Assembly: GCA_001414345.1 (NCBI GenBank)
Contig: LLCB01000169.1
Coordinates: 59,100 to 123,099, forward strand
Reading direction: 5' to 3'
DNA from: Hymenoscyphus infarciens
Taxonomy: Eukaryota; Ascomycota; Leotiomycetes; Helotiales; Helotiaceae
Length of the DNA: 64,000 nucleotides
This document shows positions 12,156 through 23,673 of the stretch, piece after piece (position 1 is the stretch's first letter; each line of letters starts with the position of its first letter). Made by a program: the position numbers and the translations under genes. The notes beneath the pieces were generated by a model, which had not been told where the DNA came from, made no database searches, and saw nothing but the letters and a program-made list of their open reading frames with translations.

Positions 12156-15100
12156 CTAAACAATTTATATAACGTTCGTTAGATAGTACAACTTTCAATA
12201 GAGCAACTTTCGCTAACGAATAGGGCGTTGGAAGGAGACTTCAGACCATGAGTTCTTGACTTTTTAACGTATTGAAGAACGTTCCTTGAATAAGTCACCT
12301 TCAATGAGCTCTTCTAGGCTAGTATAGCATTTTAGATCAAACGTTGGTGCTTAAATCGACTCTTTTCTTCCGACTATTGATTTGAATGTCGAGGAATTTT
12401 TTCAAACTTTATATCTCCTATCGAATGGAACTTAATAACATACATCGAATATCTTCGTCCGATTCTTGTGAAGTGTGTCAAAGTAACTCATATCAACTGT
12501 TAGAACTCATATCGAATGTTCACTTCCGAATAGCAAAGATAATGTCAAGTACTCTTATCAAACTTTGTATCTCTTTTGGGGGGTTCAAAGAAACCGGCGC
12601 TCTACGACCGCCGGTTTCTTACTCTCTTACTTCGCAAAGTTCGAATTCCACATTAACTTCTCGAACTAACAGAATAAAGAATCGAAGTTGCTAGAGCTGG
12701 TCTCCTCGAATTGTTCTTGTCTCTTCGGGCCAAAAGTAGCTATCTAAGTCCTTCTTATAAAACTATTTTCCAGGTCAAATGAATCACCTTCAGACTGGTA
12801 TTCTTTGACATTCTCTTCGAGAATTGGAAGTCAACATTGAATATGGGTTCTAGCGTTCGAAAACTCGAGATGGTCTCAATAAACGTGAATGTTCTCTACT
12901 AACCTTTTTATATACGCCGTACAGTTCCAAAGAAAAAGTTCTCTTACGTCTACTTCTCGCTCTCGTGGCTATTGCGGCGTGCGCTCTCACCTCGAAGCCG
13001 AGTTCTTACTGCTACAGTTATACCCCTTTTCCTCAAGCTACGATCCACTGCAAATCTGCTTCCGAGGGAGTAAAATGCACGGTAATGTGAGGTTATTCTT
13101 TCGTATTCTTGCAAACACGTTTCGAGGCCTTTGAGGTAATTGGGAGTAGTAAAGAGTATTAGTTTCTCGTAGAACTCCAGAGTCTGCGTGAAGTTTTTAC
13201 TCTTTAGTGAATCGGGGAGTGTTCTAGAGTCTGGTATGCGGATGCGAAGTATAAGGCTCTTTCACAAAATTGATGTAGATGCCTTACCTAGTAATTGTGT
13301 ATGCCGACTCAAAAGGTGAGAGGTTTTCTTGGAAGTTAAGGGGTGTGTTGGCTCGATACGAGAAAGAGTTAGGCTGGATTGAAAGGTTGCAAGCTTCAAC
13401 ACTTCGTTAAGGCGTGTTCTTGTACAATTTCAAGAGGGGACTATCGGTTCTGGTTGGTTCGCGAAGTCGGTAGTATAAACGCGAGGCCGGGCACTTCGAA
13501 AAGACAGGGTCATGGGGACTCTCATGGGAGAAGAGTATTCACAGAGTGCGTTTCATACAAGTTTAGTATCCAAGACCGAGTCCTGGTGGTGATGAAAACC
13601 AACCTTCGAAGAACGGAGTCGGTTGTTTTCCTCAAAGACTAAGTTATCCCCTACTTGTTCGGAATATATAAGTAGATACGAAAGTGTGACGATATAATAA
13701 GAGAGTGAGAGATGAACGTGGAGAAGTGTGGGGGGGGGTTTCTAGCGTTGGTCAGGGAGGATGTACATTTTTGGGAAGGTAGCAAACATTGTCGCCGAAT
13801 CGCTCCCAGCTTTTCTCCTAACCTCCCCTTATCTCTTTTGTTGAAAGCAATTTTAATATTCGACAGTGGTTTGGGGATAGCGAGCAATAGTTATGTGGGT
13901 ATAAGAATGAGAAAGAAAGAAGCTAAAAATTAATATAGAGAAGGAAAACATGAAAGGGGAGGAGAGAGGAATGAGGAGGGGAAAGGTGAACAAGAGAAGT
14001 GAGAAGCTAACGGTCAAGTTTATTTGTCAAGACAGTAAAGACTGATGCTTCACTTATCTTTCGCTCTCTCTTCGATTGCTTGCTTTTTCTGAGTTTGCGA
14101 TTGAGTTGACGGTAAAAGTGGCCAACTGAGATGCCGTGGGTAATGTTGTTCTAAATAAATAGAGGAATGTACCTTGTCAAATTTGGAATCCTTGATTGAA
14201 TGACATACTTTCTTGATCGGAAGATCTCTTGAGTCTTCCCCTGATGAAAGTTATATCTTCAATCGAAGCTTTTTTTAGTGATCGTTGCAGCCTCTAGCGT
14301 GTGCTATAATCTCTTCATGGGAGCACCACTCGCGGTTCTATTGAAAGGGAAACTCTTTCTTAAACGTCACACTTCACCTTGAATGTTCTTCCTCTTCCAA
14401 AAACTGATGCTACTCTTGAACCTTATTTCTCCCCTTGAAGACTACGCTTCCCTTCAAACGCAAAGCCTCGTCTTGAACGTTGAGCTTCCTCTTGGAGCAA
14501 ATAGCAATCATACGCGGACAAACTCGCGCTGTGCCTCTCGTGGTGTCCATGAAACAATTGCTTTATTTGGCACTGCTGATAGACAAGTACGAGCTTCATG
14601 AAACTACACAAAGTTTTGCCCAGTCTTCTTGATGTCACTAGAGCTACTAGTGCAAAATATGTCAGATAGATTATAATAGCATAGGTGTTCAAGCGGCCAG
14701 TTTATTTAACCGAGCAACTCTCAGTAATCCATAAAGGCTTATTTCTAGGGCATCCAGTACTCCCAAATGTCCTTAGAAGGTGCTTTTCAATACCATCCAT
14801 ATAGTTTCTTACAATGAAATTCTCGCTAATTCTCGATCAGGAGGTCCGCAGGTACTCTAGAAGAAGTACATCGCATAGGCCTACTCCCTACTCGAAACCT
14901 TAGTTGTGGCCGTCAAAAAATGGAATAGTGAACCTTCCAGTCGATTAGAGTCATACTAAGACAGGGTCCTTATTTCAAATGTTCAAGAAAAGGCTGTGAG
15001 ACTAGGACTTTTCCCTACTTCTCAGTATCTCAGTATCTCAGTATCTCAGAAGTGTCTCCTATTACAAAATGTCTGCCTAGCTTTTCGACATGAAGTAAAC

Positions 15101-15353
15101 TTAGACGGAAGGCGACTCGTTTACGTTACGGCAAAAGAATAGAGTTCAAATTCCAAGAGAAGCTTAGAAAAATAGAAATGGAGGCTGGCGGGCTTGATCT
15201 TTTAGACTTTAAGGGCTAGCTTTCGCCAGTCGTAGAATAGAATAATATGACACTAGAGGAGCAATATAACACGACTCGAACAAAACATTGAGGTTCGTGA
15301 AACTCATAGCTCCAGACATACTTTTCATAATACAATAGACACCGTCAATTAGA
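12156..15353. other. 3.2-kb gene-free region, probably decayed repeats
   Basis: No open frame here gives a recognisable protein. Visible structure is minor: an 11-bp perfect hairpin stem (AGAAACCGGCG / CGCCGGTTTCT) around 12587-12620, and a 10-bp tandem TCTCAGTA-type repeat at 15020-15052. Short frames such as 13379-13642 (+) and 14423-14692 (-) are not supported. Confidence 0.55.
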
Positions 15354-16176
15354 CTAAGATTGTGCCAAAGGAACGCTCCTCCCACCCTCTATGTCTACTA
15401 GTTCCTCCTCCTTCGCACTCCTTCCTAGCAGCTCCAGCTTAGAGATTGTCCAAATGCATATGCCCACGACAGCAACCTCGGAAAAAGTCGTCAAGAATAG
15501 ATATAATGTGGGGTTTCCAACAATTGCATTGAAGAGCTTGTTGGCCGTAATTACATAGAGGAGCGCATAAGCAATTCGTACCGCCAAAAAAGTGATGCAA
15601 ATTGCCACGAATATCAAAATAGGTTTGTGGGTTTTCGAGACTTGACTTCCACGCAGCGAGATGGCAGAAAAAGTGCCGACCATCCAAAAATATATAACTG
15701 CATTGAGTGCAATACCGGCTCGACTGTAGGAAGTAGGAGCGAGTGCATCCTCCCTTTTGCCGACCATCACGAACCCGACGATCGATACTCCAAGATCCAA
15801 ATAGGCGATCAGTTGTGGAACGAGAAACACCTTCTTCTCAATGAGTGTCGTGGCATTATTTCTGCATACTTAATCAGTGAAAGGTGGAGACGGAAGACAA
15901 AAAATGGGAGCCCAACATTTTCTCAAGCAATTCCAAGAGTAAAAATACCAATAAGATTATCCCGATGGCTTCACAAACCAACACCGCTGCCCAAAGTCCC
16001 CTTGTATTTCGAGTTATCAGGGCCAACATGCGACTACCACCGATAATTCGACAGAGTGACAAGAGACCGATGCCAAACCAGCCTGGCTTTTGGAACTTGA
16101 GACCGAACCATAAAAATGTAGGAAAGATAACTATTTGAATAATAGAAATGGCACCCCTGTACTCGAATGATCCCAT
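15354..16176 (-). CDS. DUF7702-type seven-transmembrane protein, two exons
   Basis: Integral membrane protein of 255 aa of the fungal DUF7702 kind; no biochemical function is known. Exon 1 (16176-15917) starts MGSFEYRGAIS and encodes three hydrophobic helices, including the family-like stretch CRIIGGSRMLAL. Exon 2 (15861-15354) encodes four more helices and a short polar C-tail. The 55-nt intron uses a GTTGGG donor and a TATGCAG acceptor and yields LLEKINNATTLIEKK, which restores the reading frame and resembles the 'LLERIN' junction I recall for the family. It stands alone: the next gene on the same strand is over 0.5 kb away, and the repeat block lies downstream. Confidence 0.8.
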
Positions 16177-16693
16177 TTTGATGATTTCCCGAGTAGATAT
16201 TGTGTATATAGTTCTGAGTTGGTAAGTGAGGTTCGAATTCGTGCTTTTGAATCATGCTGTAGGACTTTTGAAGTCTCATGGGTGATATATATAAATAAGG
16301 ATTAGAGTGTTCTATCAATTACTTTGGGCCAAGCATCTCGAGAGGCCAGATGCTCGCTAGTGACGTTCGCACTGCAACCCCATTTTGAGGTTTTGACCAT
16401 ACCAAATACACATGTTCCAAGAAAAATAGCGGAAGGATCAGCGAAGGAATTTCATCGATTCTCTGACCTTCGCCTATAAAGCTTAGACACTATATGCAGT
16501 GCTATGCCATTTGCTGGGTGATTCGCTAACCCAAGCTTCAGTCACAGCAAAAGACCACGGACTCGTTGTTGAATATAGTAAAATTATGTGGTATAATCGC
16601 ATTTCGAGGTACCATTCCAAGGCTACAAATCCAACACCAAAACACCAACGCTCTTGTTTACGAAAATTCTGATAAAAATCACACGCCACACGC
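16177..16693. other. Short intergenic region (about 0.5 kb)
   Basis: It separates the 3' end of the DUF3433 gene from the start of the DUF7702 gene, both on the minus strand. It is probably the DUF7702 promoter. No other feature was seen. Confidence 0.5.
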
Positions 16694-19600
16694 TCACTCA
16701 CGCAAAAGTCTTCTCACCCGCCGATCATCATCAATCCTCAGCTCTTCCCTCAATTCGCCTGCGCTCCTTCTCCTTCCCCCAATGGAACCCCTCTCATCCC
16801 CGCCCCCGTCGACAACCCCCAGACTATAAAGACTCCCCACCCCTACAATTGCATCATCTCTCTCCCTCCCTCCAACCGTACTCAACCCCGCCAAACAATC
16901 TAGCAAACCCCTTTCCCTCTCACTCTCTCGTCCAAAAACATTAGAGAACGTAGAATCCGCCTCACTAGGCGCAGCAAGATAAATAGCTGTATTAATCACG
17001 CCTCCCTTCCCCGGTCTCCTCGGAAGTGAGCCCACACCACCAGGTTTCTTGAACAGTAGAAAAAGAAGGGCGACAGTCATGAGGATAAGGGTAGCCATGG
17101 AGAGGAAATGACAGTATGTGTAGGCATCCTTTGTCATGGCTGGGGAATAGGGGATGTTGGCCAGGAAAATGGGGAGGAATTCCGAGAGGAAGGAGAGGAA
17201 GGCTACCCAGGCTACGATGAAGTGTTTTCGTTTTAGCGAGGGGACGATGGCGGTTGTGGGGGAGGCGTGGAAGGGTACGAGGAGTGAGTCTTTGGGGTTT
17301 GAGGAGCCGCGGATGAGGGAGGTAAAGGGTGTTGTGCGCCGGAGATCTAGTGGGAGGGTTGCTTAGTCTCGCGCAAAGAAAGGTGGATGGGGGGACGAAC
17401 CGTAATCTACGTTTGACCAGAGGAGTTTGATTACTACACCCAAGGCGGTCATCATGAATCTGACGCCGAAACCCTGAGAATCCATGAAAGTTTCAAAGCC
17501 CGTCGTCTTACCAGCTGGATCAGGACCGGTCCAGTGATAGTAAGTAATGATAGTTAGCAAACCACCGATGACAAGAAAAGCACCAAAATATAGCGACTTC
17601 TCCTTGACATCCTTCCAAAACGACATGCCTGAATGCCACTTGATCATACCCCTATTAGGAGCCCGCAGCGTCTCATACTCCCCACTGCCAAATTCGTCAA
17701 CCATATGCACAGAAGTATAAGCTCCCTTTTTCTCTTTGATACTTCCCACCGAAGCAAAACCAACTTCAGAATCCATATCCACAGGAACAATACCATGACA
17801 GTGTGTCAGGTCTTCGGCAACGAAAGACGAAAGAGCAAACCGCTTACCCTGAATGATTTCTCGCAATTCTTTATTGCTGACCATACTATCAATTTGGCGA
17901 AGGGATCGTAGGAGTGGTGATTTGGCCAGTAGAACAACCAGTCCAGCCAAACTCAATGGTTCAGAATAGACACCTGACGATCGACGGTAGTTGAAAATTG
18001 CAATAAGAATGAGGAGAATAGCGATGAAAGCGAGAATTCCTTGGATCGCTCTGCCGAGAATTGGATAAACCCCCCACACGGCACGGCACTTGGTAGGTGA
18101 GCCGCAATCTCCATAAACACTGACAAAGAACGTTTCCGAAGAGATAGGAGCGAGAATAAGCACTGCTATCGAGATGAGCGAAGACCAGAATGGCATAATG
18201 TGTCCTCAGGATATTGCTTTGAAGGGTGTTGTGATGAGCCATGAGGTGCTGTAATCGAGGCAAAGCGAATCTTTTCCGAGAGCACCTCCCCGTTGATTGA
18301 GTTGATAGAAAGGTTCCATTTCTCGAATCGTCACATCTAATATACGCCACGGGATCGTGTAAAGAACGGCGACTATCAAGGGAACAAATGCTACCAGTAT
18401 ATATTCCCGAAGCGTTATTTGGGAAGCCAAGTGAGTTTCCCCATTGGACAAGGCATAATATGTTCCTGTTGAGTTGACAACAGTTGCTGTCGCGCGTAAA
18501 GTAGTACCAGTCGGGTCGCTCCTGAGAAAAAGAACAAGTTAGTATCAGAGCTAAGTTTTCTTAGCATCAATGGGGACCTACTCAAGATATCCGCCGGCGG
18601 GGGTACCCAAAATCACTGCCGGACTGGGCGTTAGCCCTGGGGTTGTCGTATGAGTTTTGCCATTACTAATAGTGACATAAGGTGTTACAGCGTAAGTCTT
18701 CTCATCCAGGACGGTGAAGAATGGCGTTTGAGTGAACGTTTTCCCGTCAACAACGTTGATACCCGGAGTTATCGCCAATGTCTTGCCGTCAACAACTGTC
18801 AATATAGGTGTTTGAGTATACGTTACTCCATTGATGACCGTAGGCGCTGGAGTTACAGCGAATGTTTGCCCGTCGAGAACGGTGAGGATAGGTGATCCTT
18901 GGGCTAGACAGGACATTAGCGAACGAGATAAAAGCCTGGGACAGAAATCACACACTTGGATTTGGACTATTTGGCACCGCGCCTGCCACATCCCCTTGTG
19001 TATTCGCGGCTTCTTTACCTCCCGCTAAAACATGTCAGTCGACGGGTATTGAGACGAGAAGTTTCATTTCTTACCAGAAGCTTGCAAAGCCCCTACAGTC
19101 TCCACAGCTCCTTTTCCTTGGGTCACACCTGGCGCTAAATATGTAGGTGCTGCTACGGGGTTCACTGGTTTTACTCCTGGCTCTAGGTAAGGCCCATTCG
19201 TGGTGTAGGCAATAGTTTGAGTAGGTTTTTGACCAGGACCTGGAGTTATACGCGGGCCACCAGGTGTGATGGGCGCGACGGGCTCAGGAGTGTTGGGCTT
19301 GGAACCTGGATTTTTAGAGCCACCGGAGTCTGGTTCCACACGGCCACCACCACCGGGAAGGAGGTAAGCTGAACCACCTGTAGATTGAGTTCCTGGGGCA
19401 GGAGTTGCACTGGGAGTCAAATACGGAGTCAAATAAGGCACATCGTTGGCAGGAGTACTGGCGATGATCGTTGGGTTGTTCGGTTTACTCGTCTGCTCCC
19501 CGATCACTGGAGTTATTCGAGGAACCGTTGGCACGACTGGTTGAATATTTCCTGGGGTACTTTTTGGTGCAGTTATTGAAGGAACTGAAGGAGAAGTGGA

Positions 19601-20507
19601 TGGGGATTTTCCATTTCCGACTTCTAAATAAGGACCGGATGTAGAGAAGGCCGAACTTTTCAATGGAGATGTAGAGGTCGCCATATTTCCGGGTGTTAAA
19701 TAAGGGCCGTCAATATCGAGAGCTGTTGAGGTACCGCCGTTGCTCGCGCCCTTTGGACTCGCATTTTGAACTGCCGATGCAGCAGGTGCTGTTGCTGAAG
19801 GAGATTGGGCCGAGACTGTGTTGGACTAATGATCAGCTATGTCCTGAAGTTGGATAAAACATAACAATCGAGTGGCCCACGAGAACTGAAGCTGCCTAAA
19901 CTCAAGTACCCAACTTTTAAATCGACATCGGTGCCAAATCAGAGAACCAGAACGCAAGTCAAATTTACCATTAACAGCAAACAACCCTCTAGGCTCGGCA
20001 TACCTAGTGTTGTGTGGTATACCCGACATTGAAAACAAGAAATCAACTCACCACTTGCCCGTTTCAACAAGCCCCTTTTATTCAAAGCATCTGTGACAGC
20101 ATTTCCAATTTTTCCAACCCCCTCATGTGCGGGAATTCGCCTAATAGCAAGCTCTGTAATACCGAAAAGGGCTATCGTGATGATCAGGAGAACTATTAAT
20201 ACAGGGGTTCGCGTCGTAGAAGCTTTATAGTACCGTCTCGAGGCTATAAATAATAGTCAGCGCTCATTCCATTTGCACCATATCGATATTGCATACCACT
20301 TTGATAATAAGCTTCCTTCATACTATAGAAATTGATGTCAAGATAATCTGTAAGGGCTCCATAATCACGAAACTTGAAGAAATGGGTCGTTTGTATGGAA
20401 AATAGGGGCGAGGCTTTGGGATCAGGACTGAAGCTACTAACTTCTAAGCCACGAAACTGAGGCTTTAGCATGAACCAATGTTGCACCCAGCCTTCGCATA
20501 CCTCCAA
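16694..20507 (-). CDS. DUF3433 multipass membrane protein with TVxDGKT repeats, seven exons, interrupted by an in-frame TGA
   Basis: Large plasma-membrane-type protein of the fungal DUF3433 family; role unknown. My exons: about 20507/20321-20297, 20243-20052, 19815-19075, 19024-18956 (69 nt), 18903-18582, 18521-17401, 17346-16694. From ATG 20321 they sum to 1041 codons exactly; an in-frame ATG at 20507 adds 62. The order is a TM helix (TPVLIVLLIITIALFGI), a Pro/Thr/Ser-rich region with GPYLEPG and YLTPG motifs, then about five 18-residue TVxDGKTxxxTP repeats. A first DUF3433 unit follows (TLREYILVAFVPL, IPWRILDVTIREMEPFYQL), then more TM helices, and a second unit (LRRTTPFTSLIRG, LSFLSEFLPIFLANIPYS). 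A TGA at 18208-18206 breaks FKAIS*GHIMPFWSSLIS where the family has Arg; CGA to TGA is one C-to-T change. Everything else is open, so this is a recent null allele, a truncated product or an assembly error. The first introns are the least certain. Confidence 0.75.
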
Positions 20508-20881
20508 TCATAAGCATGGTGTAGCGAAAAGAAAAACATGATTGGGACTACACGTGGGGCTGAAAGAAGAAAACAAACAGCCGACGAATGAGAACATAGG
20601 AAAAAAGCGCTGGCGCAGTCCGATGGCTTCGAGGAATGGCTGGATATAGATTTGTCTTTACCGGCAAGTTCCTTGGCCACCGAAACTGGCTTGGCCTGAG
20701 CCTAGAATCATCACCGATACCGAAATGAGAAATCAGTACCAGAAACGAGGAAAGTAGAGCCTTGGCAATCATCTTACAGAGTCGCAAAGTTGTACAAGTA
20801 TTCCCAAATATATTACAAGCTGGCGCTGGCGGCATCAGGGCAGCCCTCCGACACAACCATACACTATCAAAACACATTTCT
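20508..20881. other. Intergenic, about 370 bp
   Basis: It lies between the start of the DUF3433 gene and the 3' end of the bL21m gene. Open minus-strand frames here (20465-20680, 20548-20877) have no recognisable content. It presumably holds the DUF3433 promoter. Confidence 0.45.
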
Positions 20882-21559
20882 TCATGAAAATTCCTTCCCC
20901 AATTTCTCCAGATCTTCCAGGCGGTTTATCTTAACTTCTGCGATCTTTAATATCGTAAACTTCAGTTTGGTCTGGACCCTGTTGATTCTCCTGTTCCTTC
21001 GCTTCTTCTTTTCCTTGATTCTCAATGGCTCAGCTTCTGTGCCCATAACCCTTGCCCTGCACTCGAATAATCTCTCATCCACGTATGGTGCTCCCTTCAA
21101 TGTGTAATCGCGAGAACCTAGGTTGGATGCCCGATTTAAACGTAACACGTCCCCTGGGATAACACCAGGCATGTGAAATGGTAGCCGTACAGTATCTCCA
21201 GCAGTGACGAGGTAAGGTTTGCCGTGAACGTGTATGGTGATATAGTGCGATGATTGAGCGGCCAGGAGAGGGAGCATCTCTTTGACGGAGGGATCGAGGG
21301 CTAGGGGTTTTGCGATCGGAGTAGGTTGTAAAGGAACACTACGTCGGACATGATGTGCTATTGAGGAAGCGCTATTTGGTGGTTCCAATGGCGACTTGGG
21401 AGGTAATTGGGATGCATCGATTCCTTGAGGAGGTGTGTCGATGTGCTGAGTGGTAGTTTGGAGATATCGTGCGCGGAGTGGTAGAAGGAAGGTTGGAGAT
21501 AGCGTCGACGATGTGATTTTTGCGTCCAAAATGGACCGTCGTATAGTTCTGCTGAACAT
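20882..21559 (-). CDS. Mitochondrial large-subunit ribosomal protein bL21m
   Basis: Component of the mitochondrial 54S large ribosomal subunit, homologous to bacterial L21 and yeast Mrpl49. The 225-aa single-exon product starts MFSRTIRRSILDAKI at 21559; an upstream in-frame ATG at 21655 would add 32 residues. The N-terminus is basic, hydroxylated and low in acidic residues, as in a mitochondrial targeting peptide. After a Pro-rich linker the L21 core is clear: HVHGKPYLVTAGDTVRLPF, PGDVLRLNRASNLGSRDYTL, and the terminal KRRNRRINRVQTKLKFTILKI. Length fits fungal bL21m with its presequence. It is divergent from NSA2, with about 230 bp between start codons. Confidence 0.9.
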   Translation of the reverse strand: MFSRTIRRSILDAKITSSTLSPTFLLPLRARYLQTTTQHIDTPPQGIDASQLPPKSPLEPPNSASSIAHHVRRSVPLQPTPIAKPLALDPSVKEMLPLLAAQSSHYITIHVHGKPYLVTAGDTVRLPFHMPGVIPGDVLRLNRASNLGSRDYTLKGAPYVDERLFECRARVMGTEAEPLRIKEKKKRRNRRINRVQTKLKFTILKIAEVKINRLEDLEKLGKEFS

Positions 21560-21789
21560 GGTGATGAGTGAGGGGGTTCGCAGAGGTTGGAAAAGCCAGC
21601 CAGCCAGCAGGTCTCCTAGCCGTGTTGTCGCTGTCGTATTTCTGTGAAGCTCCAACTTTTTGAAGATGGTGCTAGGCCCAATTAGGTACCCCTATGGGGC
21701 CTTGCTCACGAGAATTTCGTCTTATCGATTGTCCCAAGCATTTTTCAACCTCCCCGCCATCAAAATTTCAACGCATTTATCAACTCAAC
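21560..21789. promoter_or_regulatory. Shared divergent promoter of bL21m and NSA2
   Basis: About 230 bp separate the two start codons, so the 5' regions of a mitochondrial ribosomal protein and a cytosolic 60S assembly factor must overlap. No individual binding site is named because none can be supported by eye. Confidence 0.5.
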
Positions 21790-22798
21790 ATGGTATGAAA
21801 ACTGTCATCTGGATTGACTATATTGTAGCTAATCATTCTGCAGCCTCAAAATGAGTATATGGACCGGTGGCGAAAGCTGCACGGCCGCAGACTTGACCAC
21901 GAGGAACGAGCTCGAAAGAAGGCGGCTCGAGAGGGACACAAAGCTTCAGAAGATGCGCAGAAACTTACTGGACTGAGAGCGAAATTGTACCAGAAGAAGA
22001 GACATCATGAGAAGATCCAGATGAAGAAGCAGATCAAGGCCCACGAGGAGCGCAATGTCAAATCTTCCGCACCAAACGAGCCTTCGACAACACCCCTCCC
22101 ACAATATCTTCTCGATCGATCAAATCCTACAAATGCGAAAGCTTTGTCGAGTGCGATTAAGAATAAGCGTGCGGAAAAGGCAGCAAAATTCAGCGTACCC
22201 CTACCAAAGGTTCGAGGTATTGCCGAGGAGGAGATGTTCAAGGTTGTCAAGACCGGAAAGAAGACCGCGAAGAAGGGATGGAAGCGAATGATTACGAAGC
22301 CTACATTTGTTGGACCAGGTTTGTACTTTTTATACCACTTTACCTTTTCTCCTGGGATTTCGGTGGAGTCAGGAATGATGGATTGGGATTATTGGGTTCT
22401 GCGTGCATATTATGCTCCATGCTAACTTCTGGAATACAGATTTCACAAGAAGACCCGTCAAATACGAGCGTTTCATTCGCCCCATGGGTCTCCGTTACAA
22501 GAAAGCCCATGTAACACACCCAGAACTCGGAGTTACAGTCAACCTTCCAATTATTTCAGTCAAGAAGAACCCTCAAAACCCAATGTACACACAACTCGGT
22601 GTTCTGACTAAGGGTACCATCATCGAGGTCAACGTTAGTGATTTGGGATTGGTTACTGCTGGAGGAAAGGTTGTTTGGGGTAGATGGGCTCAAATCACCA
22701 ACAACTGTGAGAACGATGGATGTGTCAATGCGTAAGTTTTGAGTAGTGCTCTATATTGAGTCTTGGTCGCTAACTTTTGCAGCGTTCTTCTTGTTTGA
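21790..22798 (+). CDS. NSA2: Ribosome biogenesis factor Nsa2 (eS8-like fold), four exons
   Basis: Nucleolar pre-60S assembly factor needed for 27S pre-rRNA processing in yeast. The 261-aa product equals the yeast length. Exon 1 is the ATG alone (21790-21792), followed by a 51-nt intron (21793-21843) with GTATGA donor and CTGCAG acceptor. Exon 2 (21844-22318) begins [21 protein letters not shown], the conserved Nsa2 N-terminus, and runs through basic helices to KPTFVGP. Exon 3 (22440-22731) carries [40 protein letters not shown] and the eS8-like barrel [29 protein letters not shown]. Exon 4 (22783-22798) adds VLLV and the stop. All junctions keep the frame. If the ATG exon is missed, the next in-frame Met (21859) would lose the conserved first five residues. 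Confidence 0.95.
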
Positions 22799-23232
22799 TA
22801 TGGATATGATTGTGCAGAGATCTTTTGGCATGGCATGGAGTTTAGGGGGTGGAGTTAGGGAAAATTGAGGGCACTAAATAAGTAGCTCTATTGAAAAAGA
22901 TTGACCACCAAAGATTAGACTGCCACATCTGAGATAATACCCTTTACGAGTTTTTCTGATGAGACTTATTCCTTACCTCCCTATAATTTCTCTAGTGTAA
23001 TCTACTTGTTGGCAGGTACTGACTTGATATATTCACTACTTCTCACAATAGACCCGCCTACAAATAGTCCTGAACTTGTAGCTACCAAGGTACTTGACCT
23101 CAAACAAGCAAACCTGAAAGCAACGTCGGAGGGAGAACCTCTAGCACATCTGATTACGTTCTTACCCTTGGCTAGTGGTTCGTGGAAGGCTGTGTGTTGG
23201 TCGAGTGTTACGACTCGGGATCTATTTACTAC
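22799..23232. other. Intergenic with a possible coding remnant
   Basis: Downstream of NSA2. A plus-strand frame at 23006-23236 ends ...ITFLPLASGSWKAVCWSSV and stops at the edge of the MITE. The composition looks protein-like, but I do not recognise it and it has no supported start or intron structure. It may be a gene fragment. Confidence 0.35.
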
Positions 23233-23235
23233 TTA

Positions 23236-23670
23236 GGGCCTGTTTGGCTCGTATAAATTATTTAAATATATGCATGGATATTTGACGAGATGTCCTGAAT
23301 AGTGACCTCGTATAAGTTGGTGTATATTATTACTTATTTCTTAATATATTAAGTAATCGTTTAGCTCGTGGTGTATATGTTGGTGCACATTTATATATTT
23401 TAAGTTAGTAGTACTATAAAACTAGTGGGTAGGAAGAGATATGTACGAACTTTTAAAGATTTACACCTCTAGAGGTCTAAATCTCTTTTTAGTAGTGTAT
23501 ATCTTATTTATATATATACTAAGATATACGAGGTTAAACAAGGGATTTGTATTACTTTTAAATATATATGCTAAACACTAGTGTATATATAGAATTAGTA
23601 TACATATATTTATATTACCTTATGTTTTTTAGTAGTGCATATCCTAGATATGCACGAGCTAAACAGGCCC
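23236..23670. mobile_element. 435-bp MITE with 17-bp terminal inverted repeats and TTA target duplication
   Basis: The left end GGGCCTGTTTGGCTCG and the right end CGAGCTAAACAGGCCC are inverted repeats with one mismatch, flanked on both sides by TTA (23233-23235 and 23671-23673). The interior is AT-rich, with short TATATA and TGCATAT palindromes and no coding capacity. A 3-bp TTA duplication with a GGGCCTGTTT end matches PIF/Harbinger (Tourist-like) MITEs, so transposition in trans by a Harbinger-type transposase is the likely origin. Confidence 0.85.
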
Positions 23671-23673
23671 TTA

